From Lumbricus rubellus (taxonomy: Eukaryota; Annelida; Clitellata; Crassiclitellata; Lumbricidae): a stretch of DNA of 64,000 nt. This document shows positions 13,089 to 25,344 of the stretch, one piece after another (position 1 is the stretch's first letter; each line of letters starts with the position of its first letter). The stretch is taken from positions 24,296,439-24,360,438 of the forward strand of contig OX243827.1 of NCBI GenBank assembly GCA_945859605.1, written 5' to 3'. The translations under genes and the position numbers were made by a program. The notes under the pieces are model-generated. The model ran no database searches. It was not told the origin of the DNA and saw only the letters and a program-made list of their open reading frames with translations.

Positions 13089-13401
13089 AAATCGGGCAAA
13101 TATTCATCGGTTTTCAAAATTTCAAAACTGTTTTTATCCTGAGATAATTATCTACAAATTGGTAATTTACGAACGGCCATCACTAAAACATTACGTCATA
13201 ATGACGTCGTTAATTTACAAATCGAAACTAAATGTCAACTAAAATCGTTGTGTTCGGTACTTAACCTTTGAATTCTCTGATGCAAATGACGTAATTGTGA
13301 CGACAATATTCATGCCAGAAACTTCATATTTGAATCAGTGGACGATAATTATCTCAGGATGAAAACTGTATTGAAATTTTGAAAATCGATTAAGATTTGC
13401 C
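13089..13401. mobile_element. Long inverted-repeat element, probably a decayed DNA-transposon MITE
   Basis: The left arm at 13089-13152 is the inverse of the right arm at 13344-13401. Both contain CAAAATTTCAA and CCTGAGATAATTATC, with a loop of about 190 bp. Beyond the right arm lies GATTTATTGGGACACAGTATA (13430-13450), which recalls mariner-like ends, but the left terminus is not conserved enough to set a boundary. Confidence 0.65.
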
Positions 13402-13585
13402 TGTTTTATTCACATTATAAAAGGGGCCCCGATTTATTGGGACACAGTATATACATGCTATTCCTTCGTTTTGTACTCTTCTTCCTTGTATTTTGACTCC
13501 GTCACACCCCTCCCACCATTCCAGCTCTCATACACTTTAAGTGTCCTACTCCACATTCTTTCTTCTGCAACACTCCTTCCACCAC

Positions 13586-13808
13586 ATGCGCGGTGGTGTA
13601 GTGGACATGTTCGTTGCCTTGCAGCAGGAGGGTTGCGGGTTCGAATCCGCCTCAAGTCTCCGTGCATAGGGGCCTTGAGCAAGTCCTTCACTCGCAATTG
13701 CTCAGCGCTTCGGCGTGAAACTCCGATGCAATGTCCGCTCTGCAGTCGGGAGCGCCTCTGACTAGAGAGATTGAAGGGGCGCTATAACAAGTACGCATGC
13801 AAACACAA
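13586..13808 (+). repeat. tRNA-derived SINE copy
   Basis: The A box (TGGTGTAGTGG) and B box (GGTTCGAATCC) of a tRNA-like Pol III promoter are followed by a body with AGCGCTTCGGCGTGAAACTC and GGGAGCGCCTCTGA and a tail GGCGCTATAACAAGT. Related copies are at 14978-15172 (plus), 37137-37349 (minus) and 38889-39102 (minus). Confidence 0.85.
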
Positions 13809-14115
13809 TCTATATAAATAAAAATGAAACTTTCCAATAGTTAATGTTACAATCACGCCGAAACTTACGCAGCGATTGTTGTGAAAATTTACCAAAACCA
13901 TCCATTCCAATAGCACCGTGTCTTTAGATTTCTTTTCCACGAAAAAACCCAATCTTTTCCACAAAAAGTGAACTTTGCAATCCGTTCGTCCGCCATTTAC
14001 AAATTCAACACGTCCCACACGGCTGCCACATTTCACAAACGATGTCTCCAAACACAGCAGACTAAACATCAATGATGTCGCGTCCTGTGACGTCATAAGC
14101 GATTCAAAATTTCAC

Positions 14116-14452
14116 GAGGAAAGGAGCGGAGGGAGCGGGGCGAAGACGATGGGGAGGGAGCGGAAGGAAAGGAGAGGTGGAGGTCGAGGGGGAAGGGGAG
14201 TGGAGGGGCGGGGGAGGGAGGCCTTTCCCCAAAGCGGCCTTCACGGCGTGACGGAGGAAAGGAGCGGAGGGAGCGGGACAAAGACGGTGGGGAGGAAGCG
14301 GAGGGAGAGGGGAGGTCGAGGGGGAGGGGGAAGAGACGGGAGGGGGAGGGGGAGGGGGAGGGGAGGGGTAGGGGAGGGGAAGGGAAAGGGAGGAGGAAGG
14401 GGAGGGGGAGGGGGAGGGGGAGGGGAGGGGGAGGGGAAGGGGAGGGGGAGCC
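14116..14452 (+). repeat. G-rich GGGGAGG tract, G-quadruplex potential
   Basis: The plus strand carries dozens of runs of three or more G separated by one to three bases, densest at 14325-14450. Within it the segment GAGGAAAGGAGCGGAGGGAG occurs at both about 14117 and 14252. It has no coding features. Positions 13809-14115 show nothing recognisable. Confidence 0.85.
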
Positions 14453-14977
14453 TCTTTTCAGCCACAGCAACGCGTGGCCGGGTTCAGCTAGTGGATCTAA
14501 TATATTCAATCAATACTGCACATTATGTGCCAACCACAAAAACGATCAACCACAGTTCCGACAACAACGCATCTCTTTCTAGACATGATATATGGCCACA
14601 TTAATATATCCTACCTACAGGCAGAAACTATAACTTTCGAAGCCCCCTCTACCGACCGTCGGGCGTTAAAGCGACTGTAAACGTTTACGACAATCGTGCA
14701 ACGACTGTGCGATGGAGGCGACATCTGCCGGGTGCGAGGGTAAGTGAGAGGCCGCTCGTCGGGTTAGGGAACACCTGCGAACCGAATCGTGTGAGGAATA
14801 CGAAGAGGCTGCTCCGAGCACGAAACAGGAGCAGACGCAATCAAGGACGACGCCCGGGTCAATTAAGCAGCAGCGTAGGCGTTCTCAGGAAATACACGCA
14901 AGAGACTATAATAAATAGTCCAAGCCTATGTTATAGTCCGTCGATAGACTTACGAGTAAAGTGTCTATAAGTTTCGT
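14453..14977. other. Unassigned sequence, no gene seen
   Basis: Short basic frame at 14707-14970 (87 codons, Arg-rich) with no recognisable domain. Confidence 0.4.
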
Positions 14978-15172
14978 GGGGCGCGGTGGTGTAGTGATGG
15001 CGTCGTTGCCTTGAAGCTGGAAGGTTCGAGGTTCGAATCCACCTCGCCTTCACTCACAATAATTGGTCAGCGCTTCGGCGTGAAACTCCGATGCAGTGTC
15101 TGCTCTGCATTCGGGAGCGCCTCTGAGTAGAGAGCTTGAATGGGCGCTATAACAAGTGCACATACAAACAAA
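14978..15172 (+). repeat. tRNA-derived SINE copy with internal deletion
   Basis: Same family as 13586-13808: A box TGGTGTAGTG, B box GGTTCGAATCC, and body AGCGCTTCGGCGTGAAACTC. Between B box and body about 30 bp present in the other copies (the CTTGAGCAAGTCC region) are missing. Confidence 0.85.
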
Positions 15173-15245
15173 TGTAATAGGAAGACGAGATTATAGACTA
15201 AAAGGTCGTCGTTGATGAGAAGTGTTAGCGACTTTATTTTCTTAA

Positions 15246-16958
15246 CCCATTAGTGCCCAAAGTGGTAAAACCCAACAAATTAAGTTGTGGTTTCAGTAAT
15301 CTCAACAACTTGGTGCAGTAACATGGCTGACAACTTATTTATTGATTCGTGCTACATTATCAGTACTTTCCATACTGTCCGTTATAACGGACGTCGGGCA
15401 CTAGCCCAGTGCTTAGGTTGCCATTGAGAATTAAGCCTTCTTCTTATTTGATACAATGCTTGGTGAATGTTTTTGATGATTTGCAATATCTATTTACTTC
15501 ATTAGCTAATTATTTTCATTTACCTAATGTCAAGTGCAGGGCACCAGCTTATTTGCGAGCGTTTCATGTATTGTGATAGTGCTTGTGGCTCTAAAGATAA
15601 AGGTTTCCATCACATTTCTCAAGCCTTGCAATGGCAGTTTGTGTTTCCTAGTACAATCCAATGATTGTTACCATCGCATTGTACATCAGGCTTACAGGAC
15701 TGCAGCAGCACGTTGACCTTGGGTGGATGGTACGCCAAGCACTTGAGTACTGGATGGTACGCCATGACACTTGTGTACACTTACATGTACATCTGTTGCC
15801 TTGAGTCAAACTTCTGCTGCCTTAGTAAACTTTGTAAGAGATACCAAGCTATGTCACACAGGTAGACTGATTGGACATCACAATTTCCGTTGCCGGATTC
15901 ATATCATGTTAGCATGTTACGTATCAACACATGGCCCATGCCTTGATTGTAGAGCAGGGACATGGAAATTTGAAAAACAGACATGGCTTTCTTCTGGCTG
16001 TGTGACTATCCCTGCACACGACCCTCGTCCACCATCCTAAAAGTTCATGCACTGAAGACTAACTATAGGCCTACTAGGGATTATGTTCTATACACGGTGG
16101 GTGCATCTTGAACCAAGTGCAAAACAGGGGAAATCAGAAATGAGCCAAAGCCTACGTCGGGAGGGGATAGTCGACCGGGGAGAGGACGAACAGGGATTGA
16201 GTCCGGTCTCCTCGCGGGGGGGGGGAGTTTCTTACAACACAGCGATCACGGCAGAAAATAATCAGTATAGTGAGGCGTGATACTAGTTCTTTCTACCTGG
16301 CTGCTATGGGTTTCAAGGTAAATTGACCTGTGTACAGGTTCCTCAAGTACAGGCTTCTTCAATACATGCCCCACCTTACCCAAACTCATGTCAGAAGTGC
16401 AAAAGTCTACAATATTCATGTCAAAATAGTGAGTCGCCAGTCTGAATAAACTGTAGGCTGATGCTTACTTCATATTACAAGTAAATGCAATGACGGTGGT
16501 AATTGCTGGAACAATGGCGCATAGAGACTTACTGTAGGAAACCGTGGAAACGTCATCTCTGGGCTAGTGCCCGACGTCCGTTATAACGGACGCTAACATT
16601 GCAATCGAAATTTCCTTTGGAAAACTTGCGGCAATTGGGATAATATTTTGTCAGGATATTGACCAATATGGCTGCTACAAATAACATTTACACTTTCTCT
16701 AAATTCCTCCTCGTTCAATACCAAACATAAATATGATAGCTAAGGGTAGCGAGGATTTTAGACATGCTGCAGAAGACACATTAGCACACGCAATAAAATA
16801 TTTATAATCCACATAATCCGGAAACCAAAATAGTGGAATCTATAGCCAATTGACCCACCAATTTTAAAAAATAGTGATGACTATATTATATAGTTAGCTC
16901 TAATTTTGGCAACGTGTTTTCTGAGCGTCCGTTATAACGGACGTCGGGCACTAATGGG
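15246..16958. mobile_element. piggyBac-like element (1713 bp) with TTAA duplication
   Basis: Both ends carry the 13-bp inverted repeat CCCATTAGTGCCC, flanked by TTAA at 15242-15245 and 16959-16962. A subterminal palindromic block, GTCCGTTATAACGGAC followed by GTCGGGCACTA, occurs near both ends (15377-15404, and 16926-16954) and once inverted at about 16563-16592. Frames inside (up to 89 codons at 15771-16040) do not show a recognisable transposase or its catalytic residues, so the copy is taken as non-autonomous or decayed. Repeats and duplication are seen; the superfamily is inferred. Confidence 0.85.
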
Positions 16959-17098
16959 TTAACCTCGGCATAAAATATTATGAGGGCGGGTGGCCATTCC
17001 TCTACCTCACCGTCTCTTCTTCAGTGTACAGTCGATGCACTCATTATTGTACTGTGTCAGCGTCAGCTAGGAGGTACAGGTGAAGAAGAAATCTACTA

Positions 17099-17673
<575 letters not shown>

Positions 17674-17699
17674 TGTCGTCTGCTCTGTGATTTCTGTAG

Positions 17700-17984
17700 A
17701 CGTCAAGGAGTACTGTGAGACGGATTCCTTCCAAGCTTATTGTGACGACCACAGCGTTATCGTGATGACATCTGCGTTGTACGGTCGAATGAAGTTGGGT
17801 CGTTGTGTAAAGAAGGACGTTGGGTACCTCGGATGCAAGAGCGATGTTCTCGATTTGATGGATGCGAGATGCTCCGGCAGGCAGAGCTGCCAGGTTCGAA
17901 TCCCAGATCCGGATCTTGACCAGACGAAACCATGCCTCGAGGAACTGAAGACCTATCTGGAAGCGAGCTACCAGTGCGTACACG
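17700..17984 (+). CDS. Membrane receptor gene, exon with SUEL-type lectin domain
   Basis: This 285-bp exon encodes a complete SUEL/rhamnose-binding (galactose-binding) lectin domain, an extracellular carbohydrate-binding fold also found in latrophilins and EVA-1. Eight cysteines are visible, with the hallmark ALYGR segment and the C-terminal pattern KPCLEELKTYLEASYQC. The acceptor is TTTCTGTAG before 17700 and the donor is GTAGGA at 17985. Both boundaries are phase 1, typical of shuffled extracellular modules. It reads into the CUB-like exon at 26952 with a GTG codon at the junction. The signal-peptide exon must lie upstream and was not found. The domain call is firm; the sugar ligand and gene name are unknown. 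Confidence 0.85.
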
Positions 17985-18861
17985 GTAGGAGAGTCACGCT
18001 TTTTTAAAAACGACTTAATGGTAACATTACGGATAAAGTTTACCATCTTTTTTCAGTCGTCGGGATGAAATGTCGTAAAAATACACTCTTTAACTTTTTA
18101 AAACTATTTTCCCGGGTCTGATTGCCAGAAAAACCTAACTTTCCCGAAATTTTGGGGGGGGGGCATTTGACCCTCTGGACCCCGCCTCGTACGCCTATGG
18201 ATTCTTACCAGTAATTAAGCCCGACTGAAATTCTCAACAACATCTGTAAGCTTATGCACTTCGCAGTCGATTTTTAATTGTAGAGATCCTGGAATAAGCA
18301 AACTAGTCCAGACAGAAATTTCTTCTATACCCTCCATGTACTCAAATAACTGTATAATTAATTAGTCACGTAAGTCTGTATGCTGCGCGTGTAGACGTAC
18401 CACATCGCGTGCAAGAAATCCGTGTCCCAAACATGTTGCTAAGAAACTCGACTGAAAGGGTTTTCAATAATTATTGTTAGGGCGGCTTTTGGTACATAGG
18501 ACACCCTTGATAATAGCCTAGACTTCAAAAGCAACATATTAGCGAAACGCCTTTGTAAACTATATGGGTAAAGGCACTAGTTGCACCCTGTCAGTGCCAG
18601 TCACAAGCCTGGATAAAGGAGGAGGGCGACACTAATGAGAGTTCATATGGCAGTATCGTTAAACAGCATCAAGCGACTTTGTAACCTGTACGGTTGAAGG
18701 CAAACAATGTTGGCACTGCTTTTGCTTTAGGCTACATCAAAGCCCTTCATGTTAATGATGGAAGGGAAGAAGCAGGTTATATTCTGTATGGCAAACGATG
18801 TGGTTTTTCATGGAAACTGGAACTGTGTAAAGGAAATGCAATTTGTATAGCGCAAATTTTG
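17985..18861. other. Intron sequence, with an inverted dispersed-repeat copy and a MITE end
   Basis: Positions 18110-18198 resemble the right end of the MITE at 39886-40158 (CCCGGGTCTG..., ending GTACGCCTATG). Positions 18577-18640 hold a minus-strand copy of the dispersed repeat arrayed at 1667-2095. No exon is seen. Confidence 0.5.
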
Positions 18862-18963
18862 GGAATATGCTCCGAAACGTGATATGGAAAGTATACGTAG
18901 TTGTGCACGCATGCGAATTCACACGTATAAAATAATAAATGTACATAGGTGCAGAATGCAGAT
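18862..18963. repeat. 102-bp direct repeat, copy A
   Basis: About 90% identical to 22175-22278 in the same orientation. Shared stretches include CCGAAACGTGATAT and GCGAATTCACACGTATAAAA. The two copies bracket the Ty3/gypsy remnant between them. Confidence 0.85.
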
Positions 18964-19138
18964 TGTCGCATACCAGGTTTCACCCTAGACGCTTTATAAA
19001 CTCAGTGATTCGTAATGGGTGATCAAGAATGTTACTTAGAATTAGCCTACAACAATAACTCGCTGTATTTCATTTTGATGTATAATATAATATATCAACA
19101 TTCAACAGTAAATAATATTCAATGACCTAACTACCTAG

Positions 19139-19973
19139 TGTGGCGTATTTGATTAAATAATTATTATTGTGAGTGGTCTTATCTTCACTCATGCGTCCAT
19201 TCTCGTTGGATGATGAAGTCCTTCACTCAAGAAGATTTCGCTCGATCCTCGTCTCAAATACAGGGAACAGACTGGATGTACAAGAAACGATCGGTTGACC
19301 CTCCCTCGAAGTCGTCCGTCGTAGTTCACCACCGTACTGATGCTGAATTGTAGGCTTCGTCTCTTCACAGCAGCCTACCGGTCTTCCACCTCCGTTGTCA
19401 ATGCCGTTTCGCCTCCTCGCTCACTTCAGATCAATCGCAATTGATTTTCACAGTTCTCGCCGATTGCTCAATTCTCATCAACTGTCAATCGCTCGAAAAC
19501 GTTCAGCGCTTCGCAAAGTCACTAAACTTAACCGGCCAAAGGTACTACCTTCCCCTCGGACTTACGGTTCTGCAGTAGGAACAAGTAGACACTGAAATCT
19601 TACTTTCCCACAATGGATCATCAAGGCTTTTCGAATTAACTTCACGAATCGCCAAAATGTTTAATGGCGACCGTCTCGTCGAAAGTTTTTGCCTCGAATC
19701 AATGTTATTATTGCTGTCGTCTGCCTCGTGAGTTTCTTGGCACGCTGCCAACGCGCGCCTTGTTATCGTCCTGTGCGTAACGCTTGTTTCTGGCCTCCTC
19801 ATGCGTGGACTGACTTTTGTTGCGCATTTGTTTTTATATTAAGCTAAGCCACAACTGTTCATTATAAATAACTAATACGCCAGTAATTACGCTAGCTTGA
19901 CTATTACCTATAATTAATAATTAAACAGTTCATCAGTTAATTAATTCGTTTGTTAAGCATTTAATTCGCTACA
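19139..19973 (-). repeat. 3' LTR of the Ty3/gypsy remnant (835 bp)
   Basis: On the minus strand the segment starts TGTAGCG and ends CGCCACA, a short imperfect inverted repeat in TG..CA form. The polypurine tract TTTTGAAGGGGGG lies just upstream of it on that strand. The second LTR is absent, so the boundaries rest on these signals only. Confidence 0.6.
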
Positions 19974-20134
19974 TATGCCCCCCTTCAAAAGACTGTTCAC
20001 AGGCTTCACTTTACTTACCTACTTAACAAACTAATCTAATAAACTACCTTTTCTCTACCTTACATAACACAACAAAATTACTGTTCTACACCTATTTATA
20101 TACAACTTATCATTCATCAAAGGTTCACTATATA

Positions 20135-21028
20135 TCACTCTAGTCCCCTACTCAAGTAATCTGAAATTACATTGTTGGACCCCTTGATGTACCTAATAGT
20201 AAATGAATAATTTTGCAAGGCTAGACTCCATCTCATAACCCTTGCATTTTTCATTCTTCCCTCTTTCATATACTGCAATCCGCAATGGTCTGTCTCAATC
20301 ACAAACTGCTTGCCACATAAATATCTGTCGAACCTACTTACGCCCCACATTATGGCTAAACATTCTCTTTCTTCCACCGAATATCTCATCTCTCGCTCAA
20401 GTAACTTCCTGCTCGCATATGCTATGGGATGATTCACCCCCTCATATTCCTGCATTATTACGCATCCGATCCCTTTTCCACTTGCATCCGTTTGCAATAT
20501 GAACTCCTTCTCTAAGTTCGGTAATCTCAGAATTGGTGCCTTTGCCAGTTCTTCTTTCAACTGCATAAAACTGTTCTCCAATTTCTCATTCCATTCGACA
20601 TTTCCAGGTGACAACTTCTTTGTCAAATCACTTAGTGGTGCCATTATTTCTGCACAGTGTGGAATGAATTTTCTATAGTAATTCACTGCTCCGATGAAAC
20701 TCCTCACTTGTTTTTTCGTCTTTGGTCTTGGCATATCATTGATCTTGTCCACAGACTCTTCTTTTGGACTGATGTCATCATTATTCAAGGTGTGACCCAA
20801 GAAATCTATTTTTCCGTACCCTAATGAGCATTTCTTTGGCTTCAATGTTAGGTTGGCTTCCCTAACCCTTTCAAAAAATATCTCCAGTGTTTCCAAGTGA
20901 TCCTTACATCCTTTGTTGTGGGCTAGTATGTCATCCACATAACTTTCAAGGTTTTCTGTTCCATGCAGAATTTTCCTGATTAGTCTGTTGTAACTCGAAG
21001 CACTATTCACTAATCCGAATGGTATGCT
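20135..21028 (-). pseudogene. pol: Ty3/gypsy pol fragment: reverse transcriptase and RNase H
   Basis: An open frame of 291 codons from 21010, extended in frame to PFGLVNS at about 21028, encodes the C-terminal half of a reverse transcriptase and an RNase H domain. The RT catalytic segment YVDDI is at residues 24-28, followed by FLGHTL and the thumb region SFIGAVNYYRKFIP. RNase H begins at LQTDASG (172-178), with an ETDH motif near 240 and SDYLSR at the end. The N-terminal fingers and palm are deleted, so it cannot be a functional enzyme. The stop comes right after RNase H, where integrase would normally follow in this group; only about 150 bp separate it from the polypurine tract. Confidence 0.85.
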
Positions 21029-21479
21029 TCACATTGCCTCAACACTTTTAACTCATACTTATTATCAACTTACTATTCTACTTATTATGTATGCCACCAT
21101 CTCAACATATGGCATTCATCCATCTTATGTTTCCCATTGAATGATCTTTGTCATTTCACTAACATCTTATTATTCCTCGTACTTTACTCACTAGACAAAG
21201 TACTTCTTCTTATCTTAACTATTTTCCAGTTACTCAACTGTCTCCTTATTTATCTAAGTGACTCAACATCACACTCAGACACTGTATTCTAATTAATCTC
21301 AACTTAATACTTAACTACTACACAACTTCAACAATTATACCACTATCTCACTTGATCCTATGATTCACCTTATCACTCACTACAACTCATAAAACTGCTT
21401 TAACTTGCAACTCAACTTAATCTCACATTAATACTTATGTACTTTTTTCCCTTAATTAAATACTCTCCACAAGCTACTG

Positions 21480-22174
21480 TCAGCTTCTATTTGCAGTTCC
21501 TCTTCTCACGTAATGACAGTCCAGCCTGTCCATATCTGACTTACTATCTCTGTTCACCTTCTCGTATAAATTCAACGTGATGCCATTTTGTGTTTCCAGT
21601 TCACCTATGTGCTTCTCTCCAAAACTCAATGCATCTGCATCATCTCCAAAAGTTTTCAACTCAACATCTTCTTGTGTTTCAACTTCTCCACGACTCGATG
21701 CATCTGCATCATCTACATAAGTGTTCAACTTAACATCTTCTACTGTTTCATCTTTTCCACTGTAGTCGTTACTACTTCTCCATTTATCCACTTTATTGTT
21801 AGGATATGACCATTCTCTGTCATTCCATAACCGATTTTTCTTCCAATTCACATCATTGTATCTTCTACAATTCTCATTCTGACTTCTACCAGAATTAACA
21901 CCTTGTACTCCTCTGTACCATGTTCTACTGTTCCAATGGTTTCCACTACTTTCAACCTCATTTCTACTACTTCTATATCTCCAATTAAAATCACTAGGTC
22001 TGTCACACCTAACTCCAAAATTACTACTAGACTCTCTCCTGTCATGTCTGTAGTTTCTCCAATCACACTTACTTGTGTCATTCATTTGACTCCTGTTCCA
22101 CTTTATATTTCTCCTATCCACATTTGGGTTCTCTATGTATCCCCTATTCATCCACTCATTGGATCTTCCTGACT
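21480..22174 (-). pseudogene. Gag-like open frame, Asn/Arg-rich
   Basis: About 230 codons remain open upstream of pol in the same orientation. The N-terminal part is rich in Asn, Arg, Trp and Ser, and the C-terminal part has two Asp-rich near-copies (VKLNTYVDDADASS and VELKTFGDDADALS). Position and composition suggest the gag/nucleocapsid-to-protease region of the same element. No CCHC zinc knuckle or protease motif is recognised, so this is inference from context. Confidence 0.4.
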
Positions 22175-22278
22175 GGAATATGCCCCGAAACGTGATATTG
22201 AAAGTATACGTATAGTTGCGCATGCATGCGAATTCACACGTATAAAATAATAAATGTACATAGGTGCAGAATGCAGAT
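22175..22278. repeat. 104-bp direct repeat, copy B
   Basis: Partner of 18862-18963, same orientation, 3.2 kb apart on the other side of the retroelement remnant. Positions 22279-22830 hold no recognisable exon. Confidence 0.85.
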
Positions 22279-22840
22279 ATACATGCATGCGCATGGATAT
22301 GTATATGCAAACAATACATAAATTTATATAGCACCCTATAGAACCCACATGTATGAAACAAGAAGGCCTACGTAATTTGTATGTACGTTTGGATTGACGT
22401 GTGATTGACTCATATCGTGCTTATGTATGTTTGTGTGTATGTATGTATGTATGCATGCATGAAAGTACGTAAATGCATGTACATGTATGCATACATGTAT
22501 TCACTATTCATCCATGTACTTATGTACTATCTATTTATTATATGCATTAATGTGTTACATGTATGCATGATTGCATACGTGTGTATCAATAGATGTGATC
22601 TTGCATAAAGTTTTTCAATGTAGGGGTTCCTATAAGGTTAGACACGTACAGACTACACAGAGGTGATCCGTTGTGTTATTGTGGGGGTTGAAAGGAGCGG
22701 CTCCTTTGATCTGGTGATGATCAGAGATGGACGGCGAACAGTGTGTCGTCTGTTTTCCTGTCTGCTGCTGCTGCTGCTTTCAGCATCCCACGCCATCGCA
22801 ACCTCCGCATCACCAGGTGATGGAGCATAAACGACAATTG

Positions 22841-23396
22841 TATGTATGTATGTATGTATGTATGTATGTATATGTGTATGTATGTATGTATGTATGTATG
22901 TATGTATGTATGTATGTATGTATGTATGTATGTATGTATGTATGTATGTATGTATGTATGTATGTATGTATGTATGTATGTATGTATGTATGTATGTATG
23001 TATGTATGTATGTATGTATGTATGTATGTATGTATGTATGTATGTATGTATGTATGTATGTATGTATGTATGTATGTATGTATGTATGTATGTATGTATG
23101 TATGTATGTATGTATGTATGTATGTATGTATGTATGTATGTATGTATGTATGTATGTATGTATGTATGTATGTATGTATGTATGTATGTATGTATGTATG
23201 TATGTATGTATGTATGTATGTATGTATGTATGTATGTATGTATGTATGTATGTATGTATGTATGTATGTATGTATGTATGTATGTATGTATGTATGTATG
23301 TATGTATGTATGTATGTATGTATGTATGTATGTATGTATGTATGTATGTATGTATGTATGTATGTATGTATGTATGTATGTATGTATGTATGTATG

Positions 23397-23427
<31 letters not shown>

Positions 23428-23885
23428 GTATGTATGTATGTATGTATAAATGTATGTATGTATGTATGTATGTATGTATGTATGCATGTATGTGTGTATG
23501 CATGTTTGTATGTATGTATGTATGTATGTATGTATGTATGTATGTATGTATGTATGTATGTATGTTAGTATGTATGTATGTATGTGTGTATGTCTGTATG
23601 TATGTATGTATGTATGTATGTGTGTATGTATGTATGTATGTATGTATGTATGTATGTATGTATGTATGTATGTATGTATGTATGTATGTATGTATGTATG
23701 TATGTATGTATGTATGTATGTATGTATGTATGCATGCATGCATGCATGCATGTATGTATGTAGCTTTTGTATGTATGTATGTATGTATGTATGTATGTAT
23801 GTATGTATGTATGTATGTATGTATGTATGTATGTATGTATGTATGTATGTATGTATGTATGTATGTATGTATGTATGTAGCTTAT
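22841..23885. repeat. TATG tetranucleotide repeat, about 1.04 kb
   Basis: Near-perfect (TATG)n from 22841 to about 23425, then with scattered variants (TGTG, TTTG, GCATGCATGCATG) and two TAGCTT interruptions near 23760 and 23878. It lies inside the intron between the SUEL and CUB-like exons. Confidence 0.97.
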
Positions 23886-24362
23886 GTATGTATTTATGTA
23901 TGTACATGTATGATCGATGAATGTATGTATGAGTGTATGCATGACTGATGATTGATGACGACAGGTGCTCTGCCTGCCAATGGCAAGTGTCATTCAGACG
24001 TCAAGAACAGACGTCACCAAGACGTCACGTCGACCTATTGACGCCAGAATGGATGGTGAGGTCAGGCGTTGAGCATGCGTCTAATTCTGCTAACACCCGC
24101 AAGCTGTCTACTATTGATCCTGCACGATTACATTGACGCGGGAAAAAGTTCTGTGCGGGTGTGGTTGTGCATGGGGGCCCTGACACGTATACGTTCCTGG
24201 ACTGCGTGGAAATCTTGATGTTTCTTGCTGCCATGTCCGATTATAATTATCAATGTGATTTGACGTTGAAATCAAAAGCAGTATTATGAATATTCGTTGA
24301 TTAAGTTATGAGAATTAAATAATTAAATAATTGGCACGGCTTTAAACAGAACATTTGCCTAG
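23886..24362. other. Intron sequence, no exon seen
   Basis: Contains three AGACGTCA-type motifs at 23996-24035 and otherwise unremarkable DNA. Confidence 0.45.
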
Positions 24363-24722
24363 TGTTTTTGTGTGTGTTTGTGTGTGTGTTTTGTATGTGT
24401 GTGTGTGTGTGTGTGTGTGTATTTGTGTTTGTGTGTGTGTTTGCGTGTGTTTGTGTGTGACAACGAGATAGAAGGATGGATGGTGTGCGCGTGCGTGTTT
24501 GTGCTTGTGTCGGACCGTGTCGTTGTATGTGTGTGCTTGCAATGTGTGCATGTATAGGTGTGTGGGAGTACGTGCGTGGGTGTGGGTGGGTACCGGTATG
24601 TGTTGTGTGTGTATGTGTGTATGTGTGTGCTTGTGTGTGTATGTATAGGTGTGTGGGAGTACGTGCGTGGGTGTGGGTAGGCATGTGTTGTGTGTGTGTG
24701 TATGCGTTTGTGTACGTGCGCC
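24363..24722. repeat. TG-rich degenerate repeat
   Basis: TG, TTTG and GTGCG units, including two near-identical 85-bp segments around 24555-24590 and 24642-24680 (GTGTGTGGGAGTACGTGCGT in each). CGT/CAT-rich simple sequence follows at 24990-25110. Confidence 0.85.
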
Positions 24723-25274
24723 TATTTCTCTTCTGTATACATTCCTCAGAGCAGAATCAGTAGACACGATCCTTGAACACGCACCATCCACAGACATTCT
24801 CCTTAGCATTGACGCTACTACTCGTATACCTGACCAGGTGTAACATTATTCCATCATCACAGAACGAGCTCAAAAGCGGTCTTCTTTTTTTTACCACCGA
24901 CCTTACTTTGCGTTCCACACATTCCAGTGTTTTTTTTATCCGCCTTTTATAGATATCTTTCTTCCTTGTCTTCTTGTCATATTTCTGCCTTGTCGTTGTC
25001 GTCGTCGTCATCATCGTCGTCGTCGTCGTCATCATCATCATCGTCGTCGTCATCATCACCATCTTCATCATCATCACAACCACAATTATCAATATAGTCG
25101 TCATCGTTGTGTACTTCTCCTTTTCACCCTCCTTCTCTTCTTTTGTCTTCTTCTTCATGTCATTGTGTGTTTATAATAATTAGGCCTACATTTTCATAAT
25201 ATTAGTAAACAACAGCGATCGTTTATATAATTATGAACATCGTCGCGAAATGGCTGGTGGTATATATATATATA

Positions 25275-25317
<43 letters not shown>

Positions 25318-25344
25318 GTCGAATTGGCTGACGCTATATGTTTG

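Larger units (their letters stand above)
19139..22174 (-). mobile_element. Degenerate Ty3/gypsy LTR retrotransposon, 5' LTR missing
   Basis: Read on the minus strand the order is a gag-like frame (22174-21480), an AT-rich gap, an RT/RNase H fragment (21028-20135), a polypurine tract (about 19989-19978) and a 3' LTR (19973-19139). No integrase frame and no second LTR are seen. The copy is truncated and inserted in the first known intron of the receptor gene, in the opposite orientation. The extent on the 5' side is uncertain. Confidence 0.75.

Noticed and set aside
22721..23993. Open frames of up to 368 codons (MYVC / HTYI)
   Set aside because: Shadow of the TATG repeat; no start context, domain or splice support.
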